This document shows, in pieces, positions 40,996 through 50,094 of a stretch of 64,000 nt of DNA; positions within the stretch are counted from its first letter, which is position 1; every line of letters starts with the position of its first letter. The DNA is taken from assembly GCA_034440135.1 (NCBI GenBank), contig JAWXBP010000072.1, positions 1-64,000 of the forward strand. The letters run 5' to 3'. Source of the stretch: Planctomycetia bacterium. Lineage in GTDB: Bacteria; Planctomycetota; Planctomycetia; Pirellulales; JALHLM01. Position numbers and translations under genes: made by a program. The notes below the pieces were generated by a model. That model had not been told where the DNA came from. It saw nothing but the letters and a program-made list of their open reading frames with translations, and searched no databases.

Positions 40996-42954
40996 ATGCA
41001 GATCGCTCGTTCCGCGTTCGTCGCGCTCCTTTTTTTGGCCGGTTTCGCCTGGCAATCCCCCGCGCAGGACGCGGACCCCGCCCGTCCAGCCGCCGTGGAA
41101 ACGGCCGAAGTGCCGGTGATTCCCTCGGAGGTCTTCGAGCGGATGCGGCAATACCAGGACGTCCGCACGGCCACGTTCCAAGGCTGGTCGCCGGACGGCG
41201 CCGGCATGCTCGTCGCCACGCGGTTTGGCAACACGAATCAATTGCATCGCGTCTACACGCCGGGCGGACGGCGCGAGCAGATCACGTTTTTCCCCGAACC
41301 GGCCTCCGGCAAGATTCTGCCCGGCAAGTCGGATCAAGACGTGCTCGTGGTCATGAGCCAAGGGGGCAATGAAAACGACCAGTTCTATTGGCTCGATCGC
41401 CAGGCCAGCAAAGTTACGCTGCTCACTGACGGCAAATCGCGCAACGTGCCGGGGCCAGTGCAGGAAGACGGCGCGCTACTCGTCTACGGCAGCAATTTGC
41501 GAAATGGGCGCGACACCGATATCTACGTCGCCAATCCGCGCACGCCGGGCTCATCGCGCATGGTGATGCAAACCAACGGCGAATTCTACAACTTGAATTC
41601 ATTGTCGAAAGACGGCTCGAAGCTGCTGATCAATCACTACGTCTCAATCAACGAAACGCACCCAGCACTCTTGATCGTCAAGAGTGGCGAAAAGCAGCCG
41701 CTTCCTCTACCGAACGAGTCGAAAAACGCGCCTGGCGCCAAAGTAGCGTTCGGCAGTTTGGCGTTCAATCAGGACGCGACCAAGGCCTTCGTCACCTGCG
41801 ATGCGCGCGGCGAGTTTCAACAACTGGCGGAAGTTGATTTGACGACTGGCGAGTATCGTTGGCTTAGCGAGGATATCGCCTGGGATATCGACGCGCTCGA
41901 AGTCGATCCCGAGACCGGCGTGTTGGCGTTCACCGCGAACGTCGATGGCTCCAACGAATTGTATCTCTACGACGGCCAGCAGATTCGTAAGATCGAGACG
42001 CCGCTCGGGATCATCGCGGGATTGGAATTCTCCCCGGACGGCAGCCGGCTCGGCTTCACGCTCAGCAAGCCGACCGCGCCGAGCGACGCCTATTCGATCG
42101 ACCTGCAATCGGGCGATCTCGTGCAATGGACCTACAGCGAAGCCGGCGGATTGAATCCCGAACGCTTCATCGCCCCGTCGCGCATTCGCTTCAAAAGCTT
42201 CGACCAACGCGAGATTCCGGCATATTACTTCCGGCCGAAGCAAGAGGACGCCGCCGCCCGCGCTCCAGTCGTGATCTACATCCACGGCGGGCCGGAGGCG
42301 CAGTACACGCCGCTCTTCAACGGCCTGATTCAATATTTCGCCGTCGAACAAGGCATCGCTGTGCTGGCCCCGAACGTCCGCGGCTCGGCCGGGTATGGCA
42401 AGACCTACCTCACGCTCGACAACGCCGAGAAGCGCGAGGAAAGCGTCAAGGACATCGGCGCGCTGCTCGATTGGATCAAAGCCCAGCCGGAACTCGACGG
42501 CGAACGCGTCTCGGTGATGGGCGGCTCCTACGGCGGCTACATGGTGCTCGCCTCGCTGGTGAATTTCCCGGAACGCATCCGCGCCGGCGTCGACATCGTC
42601 GGCATCGGCAACTTCATCACCTTCCTGGAGCGCACGCAACCATATCGCCAGGACCTCCGCCGCGCCGAATACGGCGACGAACGCGACCCGGCGATGCGAG
42701 CCCACTTCGAAAAGATCAACCCCAGCAACCGCGTCGCCGACATCCGCTCGGCGCTACTAGTCGCGCACGGCAAAAACGACCCGCGCGTCCCATTCTTCGA
42801 AGCCGAACAAATGGCCGCCCAAGCCCGCACCCAAGGCCGCCCCGTCTGGACCGTCTACGCCAACAACGAAGGCCACGGCTTCCAGAAAAAAGACAACCGC
42901 GATTACCTGAACGCGGCGATCGCGCTGTTCCTGGAGGCGGAGTTGAAGAAGTAA
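40996..42954 (+). CDS. Prolyl oligopeptidase family (S9) serine peptidase, secreted
   Basis: The 652-aa product has a signal peptide (1-23), a beta-propeller-like region with SPDG repeats (about 45-390: GWSPDGAGMLVATRFG, LEFSPDGSRLGFTL) and a C-terminal alpha/beta hydrolase domain (about 400-652). The catalytic triad is visible: Ser511 in GGSYGGYM, Asp595 in GKNDPRVPF and His627 in NNEGHGF; the oxyanion region HGGPEAQYTP is also present. It resembles acylaminoacyl-peptidase/dipeptidyl-peptidase relatives, so cleavage of short peptides outside the cytoplasm is expected. Confidence 0.92.
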   Translation: MQIARSAFVALLFLAGFAWQSPAQDADPARPAAVETAEVPVIPSEVFERMRQYQDVRTATFQGWSPDGAGMLVATRFGNTNQLHRVYTPGGRREQITFFPEPASGKILPGKSDQDVLVVMSQGGNENDQFYWLDRQASKVTLLTDGKSRNVPGPVQEDGALLVYGSNLRNGRDTDIYVANPRTPGSSRMVMQTNGEFYNLNSLSKDGSKLLINHYVSINETHPALLIVKSGEKQPLPLPNESKNAPGAKVAFGSLAFNQDATKAFVTCDARGEFQQLAEVDLTTGEYRWLSEDIAWDIDALEVDPETGVLAFTANVDGSNELYLYDGQQIRKIETPLGIIAGLEFSPDGSRLGFTLSKPTAPSDAYSIDLQSGDLVQWTYSEAGGLNPERFIAPSRIRFKSFDQREIPAYYFRPKQEDAAARAPVVIYIHGGPEAQYTPLFNGLIQYFAVEQGIAVLAPNVRGSAGYGKTYLTLDNAEKREESVKDIGALLDWIKAQPELDGERVSVMGGSYGGYMVLASLVNFPERIRAGVDIVGIGNFITFLERTQPYRQDLRRAEYGDERDPAMRAHFEKINPSNRVADIRSALLVAHGKNDPRVPFFEAEQMAAQARTQGRPVWTVYANNEGHGFQKKDNRDYLNAAIALFLEAELKK

Positions 42955-42960
42955 GCCATT

Positions 42961-43052
42961 GTTGTGGCACGGTCTCCCGACCGTGCCACGGGGGCTGCGT
43001 TATGCGCGGAACGGGAGACCTTCGGTCGGGCAGATGACACGGTCGGGAGACT
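42961..43052. repeat. GGCACGGTCTCCCGACCGTGCC dispersed palindromic element, copy 2
   Basis: Begins TTGTGGCACGGTCTCCCGAC and contains the inner CGGGAGACCTTCGGTCGGG and a right part ACACGGTCGGGAGACTTGTC, more diverged than the other two copies. It starts seven bases after the peptidase stop codon. Confidence 0.85.
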
Positions 43053-43158
43053 TGTCAGCAGCGGTCGGGCGTGCTATCCCTGCGATTGGAACGGGCCGCG
43101 GCGGCGTGACGGTCAGGCAGCCTAGCGTCCCGCAACGTCAAACACCGTGGGGTACGCC

Positions 43159-43941
43159 ATGTTGGCTCGTGCGTTAGGTCTGTTGGTTATCATCTCGGTC
43201 CTGTCGACGCAGTCTGGCATTGCCGGCCAGATCAGCTTGGATCGCTCGTGGGCAGGACGACTCTCAATCACAATCGGTGGTTTGGGCGGACAATACGTCG
43301 ACGCTGTCCGCATTCCCGCCAGTCTGCATTCTGTACTCGATGACGTAAGCGACACGTTCACAATCCAGTCGCTCGTCTAAGACGAAATCGACATGGCGGG
43401 CAGCACAAGGGTCGATTACACACATGTTGAAACGTATCCGCCGTACGACTTTCCCAACAATGAGCCTGGATTGATCACATATCATGAGACGTTCAACTTG
43501 GACCGAATTGCGTGTCACATCTCGCGATACGAGGATCTCGAGCCATCCCAATTATTCTACTCCGAAGACGGGGTATGGACATCATCTCCGATTTTTCCGA
43601 ATTATGACGACAATCTTTTCGTTGAGGTCGGGTTCACGTATTCGGCGACGGTTTATGAGACGACCAATAGTTTTTCCGGTGTGATCGAATTTGTGTTCGG
43701 ACCTCCTCTGCTGCCGACATTCGAACTTTCTCCTGGCGATGACTATCCGTCGAGCCTGCAATTCGGTGCAATTCGGACAATTCGTTCGGAGAGCAAGACT
43801 ATTCTTCCTACCGTTGGCTTGCCATTCACCCTGACCGCAAGTTTCGCCAGCGTTCCAGAGCCGTCAACGCTGAGCATCGCGACCCTGGCGGCGGCGACGC
43901 TTGCAATTGTGCTACGAACGAAAATCGCGCGCCAGAGTTGA
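43159..43941 (+). pseudogene. PEP-CTERM protein gene broken by an in-frame stop
   Basis: The reading frame starts at ATG 43159 with a signal peptide (MLARALGLLVIISVLSTQSGIAGQ), meets TAA at 43378-43380, and continues in the same frame (DEIDMAGSTRVDYTHVETYPP onward) to 43941. The second part has a PEP-CTERM end: VPEPST, a hydrophobic run and a basic tail (RTKIARQS). Neither half alone would be a proper sorted protein: the first has no anchor, the second no signal peptide. A single substitution to TAA explains this. The middle part is an unrecognised beta-rich sequence. Confidence 0.75.
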
Positions 43942-43954
43942 CGCCGCCACCATG

Positions 43955-44037
43955 TCAGGCACGTCCCTGGCGATCATTTGGGACGTTGACGGAATACTCT
44001 TTCGGGCCGCGCCATCACCTTCGTCCACGGTGCCTGA
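43955..44037. repeat. TCAGGCAC ... GTGCCTGA dispersed inverted repeat, copy 1
   Basis: Short arms TCAGGCAC (43955-43962) and GTGCCTGA (44030-44037) frame about 67 bases. The same arms and spacing occur at 58264-58345, with different interiors. Confidence 0.65.
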
Positions 44038-44064
44038 CCTACCGCGTGGCCCCGACAAATCGAA

Positions 44065-44949
44065 CTACAACCTTATCTCCCCCAGCGCAAACCGCTCAAA
44101 CTCATCCGCTCCAATTAGCAAGCAACGCTGCGCCGTCGCCAACCGCGCCGCCGACGGATGAAACCGGGCGTTGGTGATGATCGCCGCGGCGTGGCATTGA
44201 CGTTGCTTTTGCGCGGCGACTACCGCGCGCACCGCCGTGTCGGGAATCGTGCGTTCCGAAGTGTTGGCCTGGATCGCCACGCGATGAGGCCCGAACTCGG
44301 CGATCAGGTCGATGCCCGACTCGGCGCTTTTACGCTGTAGTTGCACCACCGCGCCGAGGGCCAGGAGCATTTCGGCCAGATAGTCGACCCAATCCTGGCC
44401 GCGCAGCGCGCGCCAATCGCGGCGGAGGAGCTGCGTGCGGCGGGCTTTCGCCGCGGCCCGCAGGGCGTCGCGCTCGACGACGTATTTGCGCAGGTTTTCC
44501 GTCGTGGCCTGCAGCGCGCGTTCGATCGACGCGCTGGTTTCTTGCTCGGCGGCTTCCTCTTTGCGATGCGCGGCGAGCCGCCCCGGGTTCGGAAAAAAAA
44601 GCAGCGCAGCGCACGTCAGGCCCGCCAGGCCCGCCGCCACGGCGAACGCCACCAGGCCGATGAGCATGGAATCGCTGATCAGATGCGCGACAATCAGCAC
44701 GGGCGCCGCGCAGGTCGCCGGAACGACTAGCATCACGCCCCAGGGCCAAAGTTCATACTGCTCGCCCGGGGAGCGAAAGCGCTCGGCGGCGTGGAAGTAA
44801 CGCCTGCGCCAACGCGAAATCCAGCCGGGCTGGATGAGCTTCCGCTGCTGCTCGAAAATCTCATCCCGCTGGCGTTCGAGGCGCGCGATGGTCGCCTCGA
44901 CGAATTCGAGTTGCCGCTCCAGCTCGAAATCCTGGGGAACGACGTGCAT
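44065..44949 (-). CDS. Membrane-anchored Mrr-like restriction endonuclease-fold protein
   Basis: The 294-aa product has an N-terminal coiled coil (about 8-40), two membrane helices (about 66-120), a second coiled coil and a C-terminal Mrr-type nuclease domain (about 185-290: LRGQDWVDYLAEMLLALGAVVQLQ, SGIDLIAEFGPHRVAIQANTS, HAAAIITNARFHPSAARLAT). The catalytic Asp (GIDLIAEF) is present, but the Q-x-K motif reads QAN, so the essential lysine is replaced by Asn. That makes nuclease activity doubtful unless another lysine takes over. Membrane-anchored Mrr-like proteins are often suspected in defence or DNA uptake; here no defence genes are adjacent. Confidence 0.75.
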   Translation of the reverse strand: MHVVPQDFELERQLEFVEATIARLERQRDEIFEQQRKLIQPGWISRWRRRYFHAAERFRSPGEQYELWPWGVMLVVPATCAAPVLIVAHLISDSMLIGLVAFAVAAGLAGLTCAALLFFPNPGRLAAHRKEEAAEQETSASIERALQATTENLRKYVVERDALRAAAKARRTQLLRRDWRALRGQDWVDYLAEMLLALGAVVQLQRKSAESGIDLIAEFGPHRVAIQANTSERTIPDTAVRAVVAAQKQRQCHAAAIITNARFHPSAARLATAQRCLLIGADEFERFALGEIRL

Positions 44950-45180
44950 ATTCGACCTACGACGTGCGCAATTCCCGTAGCGAAACGAGCGTCCGCGAGG
45001 TGATACCGGGGGGTGCGTGCCTAGAACAGTTTAATTCCGCGACGCATGGCCGTCACCAGCGTTAATTGTGCCGGTTTCTGATCGCAAATTCATTGACACC
45101 TCATCCACCGGCAGGCAGAATCGCGGTATCCTTTTCACCTTGAATCGCATCGTCGATTTGGCAGCTGTTGGGGCAAGTAG

Positions 45181-47232
45181 ATGAGTGGCCGGGGAGCGGC
45201 ACGTCGCGGCCAGCGACTCGTCCGCTGGATCATTGGCGTCGCCGCAGCAACCTTTACCGGGGATTTGTCCGGCGGAGTGATCCGTCACGATCGTGCAGAC
45301 TCCGAGTACCGCGCTCTGGCAAATTTGCCGGAATATCAGGCGGTTGGCCAGGTGCGTTCCATGATCGGCGGCAGCGGCCGCCTTTGCTCCGGGACGTTGA
45401 TCGCCCCGAATTGGGTGCTCACCGCCGCCCATTGTTTGACGAACACGCCGACCGACAGCGTTTTTTACCGCAATTTCGGCGTCAGTCTGGACGCCAAGCG
45501 GTTGATTGTTCACCCGCAATTCAACGGTTCCGCCGCGAATGGCTACGACGTCGGGCTGATCGAACTCGCGGAGCCGAGCGAGCTGGTGACGCCTGCCCAA
45601 CGGATGCGGGACCTTGTGCCGTTGGGGGCCGAAGCGACGATCGTCGGCTACGGGCTGACCGGCACCGGATTGACCGGCTCCATCGTCGGTACGCACGGCA
45701 CAAAGCGGGCGGGGCGGAATATCGTCGATCGAAACGGCACAAGCATCTTGGATGAAAACGAACGCCCTTATCCGGAGTTCATGTTGTTCAGCGATTTCGA
45801 CAATCCTTTGGACGAGACGGATAGCCTCTGGGGAGACGCCGCGCCGCTGGACTTGGAATATCAGACCGCGGGGGGCGATAGCGGTGGCGGCTGGTACATC
45901 GACTATGACGGCCGCGCGCGATTGTACGCCGTGCATTCCGTGGGCCTCAGCTTCGATGAAGGCGTCGACAACAACTACGGCGACGCCGCCGGCGGCACGC
46001 GCGTCACGCGGTTCAATAGTTGGATCGACCAACAGCTGGTCGATACGTACTGGATGAATCCGACCGGCGGGGCCTATGAGGACCCGGAAAACTGGTCGAG
46101 CGCCGCCACGCCGAGCGCCGGCGCGAACCTGCGATTTGCCTTTCCGCACGACTACGCCGTGGCGCTGGCGGGGAACCAACAGGCGGAGCGCTGGACGCTC
46201 GACGCGGGCGACGTTGATTTCCAACTGGTGGAGGGCGATCTGCAACTTGGCGACTGGAGCATCGCCGCGGGCGCGAGCGCGAAGTTGGAAGTCGCGGCGA
46301 ATCACGTAGCAGCGGTTCATGGAGGCTTGAATGGCGCGGGGAAAGTGGCAAAGGCCGGCGCTGGCATGATGCTGCTGTCGGGCGCCGGGAACAGCGTCGG
46401 ACAGCTGGATATACAGGAAGGCGGCTTTCAACTTGCCGACGGAGCGTCGCTGATCACGGAGAATATCGCGTGGGGATCGGCCGGAGCGACAAGCGTTGAA
46501 TTGGGAACGAATGCATCGCTTGAATCGCCATCGCCGCTGTTTGTGGAGACCAACGTAGTGGTGACGCTAGGCGAGGGTGCGCTGTTGCGAACGCCGACGC
46601 TCACTCAGGCGGGACGATTGGCGATCGGGGCGAGTCAGACGGTGCTCGATGGCTCGCTCGTGCAGACGGAAACGGCAACTACCTCGATCGACGTGGCGGC
46701 GCTATTGCTGGAGGACGCCGGCGCGGCGCTCACGGTGGACGACGCGGCGACCATCGGCGGCACGCTGCGCCTGTCCCTGCCGAGGCGCTTCACGCTGCTG
46801 GACGATCGCGTGGTCACGCTGATGAGCGTTTCCGGTGAATTCAGCGGGCAGTTTTCCCATGTCGAATGGGACTATCTACCGTGGGGCCTGGATTACTCAC
46901 TGAAATACGAGGAGCATACCGTTTCGCTCACCCTCCTAGGACCGGGCGGCGTCTGGCGACTGGAAGGCGACGCAATCCGCGATTTCGACGTGGCCATATG
47001 GGACCTCAACGACGTCCGCAGTCACTTCGGCGAGGCGACGAGCCGCGGCGACATGAACGGCGACGGCCGCGTGGATCTGGCGGACTTGAATGCCGTGCGA
47101 AATAGCTTCGGGAGGCGGAGTGGCGGCGCTTTCAGACTGGTGCCGGAGCCGGGGAGTTGGCTGCTTGCGATCGTCGCCGCGACCGCGTGTCTGATACTTA
47201 CCCGACGCGTAAGCGCGGGGAAGACGACGTGA
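45181..47232 (+). CDS. Secreted trypsin-like (S1) protease with dockerin-like repeat and PEP-CTERM signal
   Basis: The 683-aa product has a signal peptide (about 1-31), a trypsin-like domain (about 55-285) with the triad His84 (TAAHC), Asp123 (YDVGLIEL) and Ser234 (GGDSGGG), then a beta-helix-like autotransporter-type region (about 290-600) with GAGKVAKAGAGMMLLSGAGN, a dockerin-like calcium repeat (DMNGDGRVDLADLNAVRNSFG, about 625-645) and a PEP-CTERM end (VPEPGSWLLAIVAATACLIL). The last ten residues (TRRVSAGKTT) are encoded by a LARRASEGE-family repeat. Likely anchored outside the inner membrane. Confidence 0.88.
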   Translation: MSGRGAARRGQRLVRWIIGVAAATFTGDLSGGVIRHDRADSEYRALANLPEYQAVGQVRSMIGGSGRLCSGTLIAPNWVLTAAHCLTNTPTDSVFYRNFGVSLDAKRLIVHPQFNGSAANGYDVGLIELAEPSELVTPAQRMRDLVPLGAEATIVGYGLTGTGLTGSIVGTHGTKRAGRNIVDRNGTSILDENERPYPEFMLFSDFDNPLDETDSLWGDAAPLDLEYQTAGGDSGGGWYIDYDGRARLYAVHSVGLSFDEGVDNNYGDAAGGTRVTRFNSWIDQQLVDTYWMNPTGGAYEDPENWSSAATPSAGANLRFAFPHDYAVALAGNQQAERWTLDAGDVDFQLVEGDLQLGDWSIAAGASAKLEVAANHVAAVHGGLNGAGKVAKAGAGMMLLSGAGNSVGQLDIQEGGFQLADGASLITENIAWGSAGATSVELGTNASLESPSPLFVETNVVVTLGEGALLRTPTLTQAGRLAIGASQTVLDGSLVQTETATTSIDVAALLLEDAGAALTVDDAATIGGTLRLSLPRRFTLLDDRVVTLMSVSGEFSGQFSHVEWDYLPWGLDYSLKYEEHTVSLTLLGPGGVWRLEGDAIRDFDVAIWDLNDVRSHFGEATSRGDMNGDGRVDLADLNAVRNSFGRRSGGAFRLVPEPGSWLLAIVAATACLILTRRVSAGKTT

Positions 47233-47300
47233 TTTTTAAGCGCGATGCGAAGCCGGGAATCATAGTCGTCTCCCCCTCGCTGGCGCTGCGGGTCGGTGTG
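47199..47300. repeat. LARRASEGE-family palindromic repeat, copy 3, overlapping a gene end
   Basis: The left arm (TACCCGACGCGTAAGCGCGG, from 47199) and the right arm (CTCCCCCTCGCTGGCGCTGC onward, to about 47300) match copies 1 and 2 with several changes; GACGAC/GTCGTC closes the inner stem. The left arm is read through by the protease gene, which stops inside the element at 47230-47232. Confidence 0.85.
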
Positions 47301-47400
47301 CGTGATTCCTCGGTTTGCCAATGGCTAAGCTCCGAGCGCGCTGAATAGCGTCCCGGAGCAAAGCGATGCAAACTGTAATCATGCGGCAGCGCTCGCGCCG

Positions 47401-49342
47401 CTAGTTGATTTGCAATACTTCATGCCAGTTTTTGTTTCCTTCCTGGTGCTTCGTGGCGGCCGATAGCTTGGCCTCGCAGCGCTTCAGCTCGATGGCGGCG
47501 CGCTTCACGGCCAGTTCGGCCAGTCGCATTCTGCTGGCCGAGTACCCGCCTTCCTTGGCGATTTTCCACTTCGGTCTGCTTCTCTTCCAAAGTGACCTTC
47601 GCCAATTCCACGTCGGACCGAAGCATCGCTAGGTCTTCGTCGCTCGCTCCGGCGAGGACATTGGGATCCCAATCTTTAACGATCTGCGTCGTATTGACGG
47701 CCACCGGCTGCGCGACTTCGATTCGCGTTCGGAGATCGTCCCCCAATACTTCGCGGGAGGTCGTTTGCGCCGGCTCGGCAAACATGACTTCAGACGTGTC
47801 CGCTGACTTAGTGAGAACCTTGTTCACAAGCATGTCGAATCCGAGTTGAATGGCTTGCGGCTGCTGACCGTTCTGATTGACGGTCAGCACGAGGTTGCCG
47901 TCGTCCGTGCGGCGGATTTCAATTGTCGAGCCGTCCTGCAGCTTGATCGTTTGCTCCGCCGCAGGGACTAGTTTCAGGGCCGCAGGGACTCGTTTCACGG
48001 CGTTGAATTGCGCCACGTCTTGCAAAACTGCCGTGGCGCCGCTGACTGCATCTGCGTTTTGATTGCCGTTCTGCGCGACGTTATCCGCCGAACCAGCTTG
48101 GCTGACCAGGAACAGTTCCTGGATGCCACGAATCTCGCTCAGCACGGGCACGACCGTTTGCAGGCCTTCGCCGACCGTGACTGTCGTCGTGGGAGTGCCT
48201 TCCGGGGCCGGGGGCGCGTCAGCACTGGTGGCGGCCGTGGAGGATTCCCTAGTCGCCGTTTCCGCGTTGTCAGCCCCTGGGTAGCCCCAAGTCAGGCCGG
48301 GCAGGGCCACGGTCGCCAACGTCGCGGCGAGCGCCAGCCCGCCGAGCGACAAGCGTCCGTTGGCGCGATTGTCAAAGACCATCGTCAATCTCCTCTCCAA
48401 AAAGCGTCGGGAAAACGTGCCTGCGCCGAACGCCGGCGCAAGCGACATCGGTTGCGCGGAAGTCGTCGACATCGTCAACAACCGCCGCGCGTAATCGGAG
48501 CGCGCCTGTTCCGCGCCGGAGAGTGCCATCGCGTCACAGGCCAACTCGCGGGTTTCGCGGAGTTGCCGGCGCAGATACCAGGCGAATGGATTCCACCAAT
48601 GCATCGCGAGCGCCAGGAGCTCCAGGTAGACCACGAGATGGTCGCGCCGCGCGACGTGCGCCAACTCATGGGCAATGATACCGTCGCTGGCCACGATGAT
48701 TTCCGGCGCGCGCAAGGCGTCCGGCCAAACGAGCCGAGGACGGCCCAGGCAGCAAATCAACGGCGACGCAACTCGCTGAGAAAACGCCGAGGCGACCGGC
48801 CGAACCCGCAGACGTTTCGCCGCTTGGCGTACCGCCACGACCAAAGTTGGCGATGGAGCGCCGGCGGTGCGCAGCACGTGCGATTGCCGCGCGATCGAGC
48901 GCAGCGCGAACGCGGCCACAGCCAAGGCGCCGACCGTCCAAAGTGCGAACGCGGATTGCATGTAGATCGACCAATCCGTCGGTCCTGGCCCGTGTACGGG
49001 TTCAATCTGAACTGCCGTGGGCTGCAAGGCCGCCAGTTCCGCGTCGGCCAGCAAATCAATCGCTTCCATCTCTACTGTGAATGGCGTGGCATCGTGAGAG
49101 GCGACCACCGCAATCTGCTGCGAATCGTCGCACCATGCGGAGCGCGCGGAACGGATGGCGTCTTGCGCCGACCAGGGCCAACGCACCAGCGGCGGCGCGA
49201 CGAGTTTCAACAGCAACAACATCCACAACAGATGTTGCACCGCCGGTCGCGAACGAAAAAGCCAACACGCCGCCCACACAAACGGCGTCAACAGTGCGAC
49301 GGAAACGGTGTTCTGCGCCAGCCACCAAAGCAGTGCGTTCAT
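47401..49342 (-). CDS. M56-family (BlaR1/MecR1-like) membrane metallopeptidase, frameshifted near its 3' end
   Basis: The product has four N-terminal membrane segments and the zinc-protease motif HELAH at residues 225-229, with the downstream RELACDAMAL (third zinc ligand), as in BlaR1. After a further membrane segment near residue 335 there is a periplasmic region, not a penicillin-binding sensor. The encoded end (ENRQGRRVLGQQNATGRTGR onward) is Arg/Gln-rich and unlike the rest; removing one base near 47557 gives a coiled-coil end (KEGGYSASRMRLAELAVKRA onward) stopping at 47401. The unaltered frame stops at 47420. It follows the BlaI-type gene by 36 bases and is its probable sensor partner. 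Confidence 0.82.
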
Positions 49343-49378
49343 GGTCGACCCGCGGTTTCGAACTTGAGTTGTGCCGCC

Positions 49379-49789
49379 CTAGCGTTTTTTCCGCTCTTCC
49401 GCCAAGCGCGCAGAAAGTTGTTCCACGAGCTTCTGCAATTCGGCGATCTCCTTCGGCTTCAGCTTCTGCCGCTCGGTGAACGCCAACAACAACGGGGCCC
49501 ATTGGCCGTCGCAGAGGTCGTCGGCCAGTTCGCCCATACGTTGTACGAGCAGTTCCTCGCGCGAGACCGAGGCGCGGAACACAAAGGCGAAACCGGACTT
49601 GTCGCTGGCGACGTAACCCTTCTTCTCCAGCCGCTGCAGCAGCGTAATCACGGTCGACCGCGCCCAATCCAGCGCCGCACCGGTCAACCGCTCATGCACC
49701 TCGCGCACAGAACCCGCCCCGTGGTCCCAAAGCGCAAGCATGACCTCGCGTTCGGCGTCGCTAATCGACGCCCTGGCATCGGGAGACAT
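49379..49789 (-). CDS. BlaI/MecI/CopY-family transcriptional repressor
   Basis: The 136-aa product has the BlaI winged helix (about 8-80: ISDAEREVMLALWDHGAGSVREVHERL, WARSTVITLLQRLEKKGYVASDK) and a C-terminal helical dimerisation part. In this family the membrane protease BlaR1/M56 induces cleavage of the repressor; both genes form an operon here. Two dyad sequences just upstream (49822-49866) look like its own operators, implying autorepression. The signal sensed is unknown and need not be a beta-lactam. Confidence 0.92.
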   Translation of the reverse strand: MSPDARASISDAEREVMLALWDHGAGSVREVHERLTGAALDWARSTVITLLQRLEKKGYVASDKSGFAFVFRASVSREELLVQRMGELADDLCDGQWAPLLLAFTERQKLKPKEIAELQKLVEQLSARLAEERKKR

Positions 49790-49821
49790 GGGGATAACCG
49801 CTCCTGAAACAGAAGGCCGCT

Positions 49822-49866
49822 TGTTTACATCATGTCAACAGCGGCATCTTATCTACGCGGTGTAGA
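49822..49866. promoter_or_regulatory. Two putative BlaI-type operators
   Basis: First dyad: TGTTTACA-TCA-TGTCAACA (49822-49840; 7 of 8 positions symmetric). Second: TCTAC-GCGGT-GTAGA (49852-49866, exact). Both resemble the TACA/TGTA-type dyads bound by BlaI-family repressors, are spaced about three helical turns apart (centre to centre 28 bases) and lie 33-77 bases upstream of the repressor start codon. Confidence 0.6.
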
Positions 49867-49910
49867 CAAGTCAAGAGCGGCGAAAAGAATTCTCAGGGTG
49901 AATCAGCTTT

Positions 49911-50025
49911 CGACTGTGGGAGGGGTCTCCGACGCCGATGAAACGGACGCGAGCGCTGCATTTCAGGGCGCTTTGCTTGTGAAAACAGGCAGCCCCGTCG
50001 GCGTCGGAGACGCCTCCCACAGTCG
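49911..50025. repeat. Palindromic element CGACTGTGGGAGG ... CCTCCCACAGTCG
   Basis: Left arm 49911-49939 (CGACTGTGGGAGGGGTCTCC onward, ending GACGCCGATG) and right arm 49997-50025 (GTCGGCGTCGGAGACGCCTC onward) are near-exact complements around a 57-base interior. Only one copy was seen in the window; structure is like the other planctomycete palindromes. Confidence 0.85.
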
Positions 50026-50094
50026 TTCCATTTACATAGGTTGAATCACTGGCCACACTTCAAGATGGGTTCGATACGGAACGTGGCACGATCT

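Noticed and set aside
48008-49807. A 599-codon plus-strand open frame opposite the M56 peptidase and BlaI genes
   Set aside because: High GC third-position symmetry opens the opposite strand; product is Arg/Gln-rich and shows no family, while the minus strand carries clear HELAH and winged-helix motifs.
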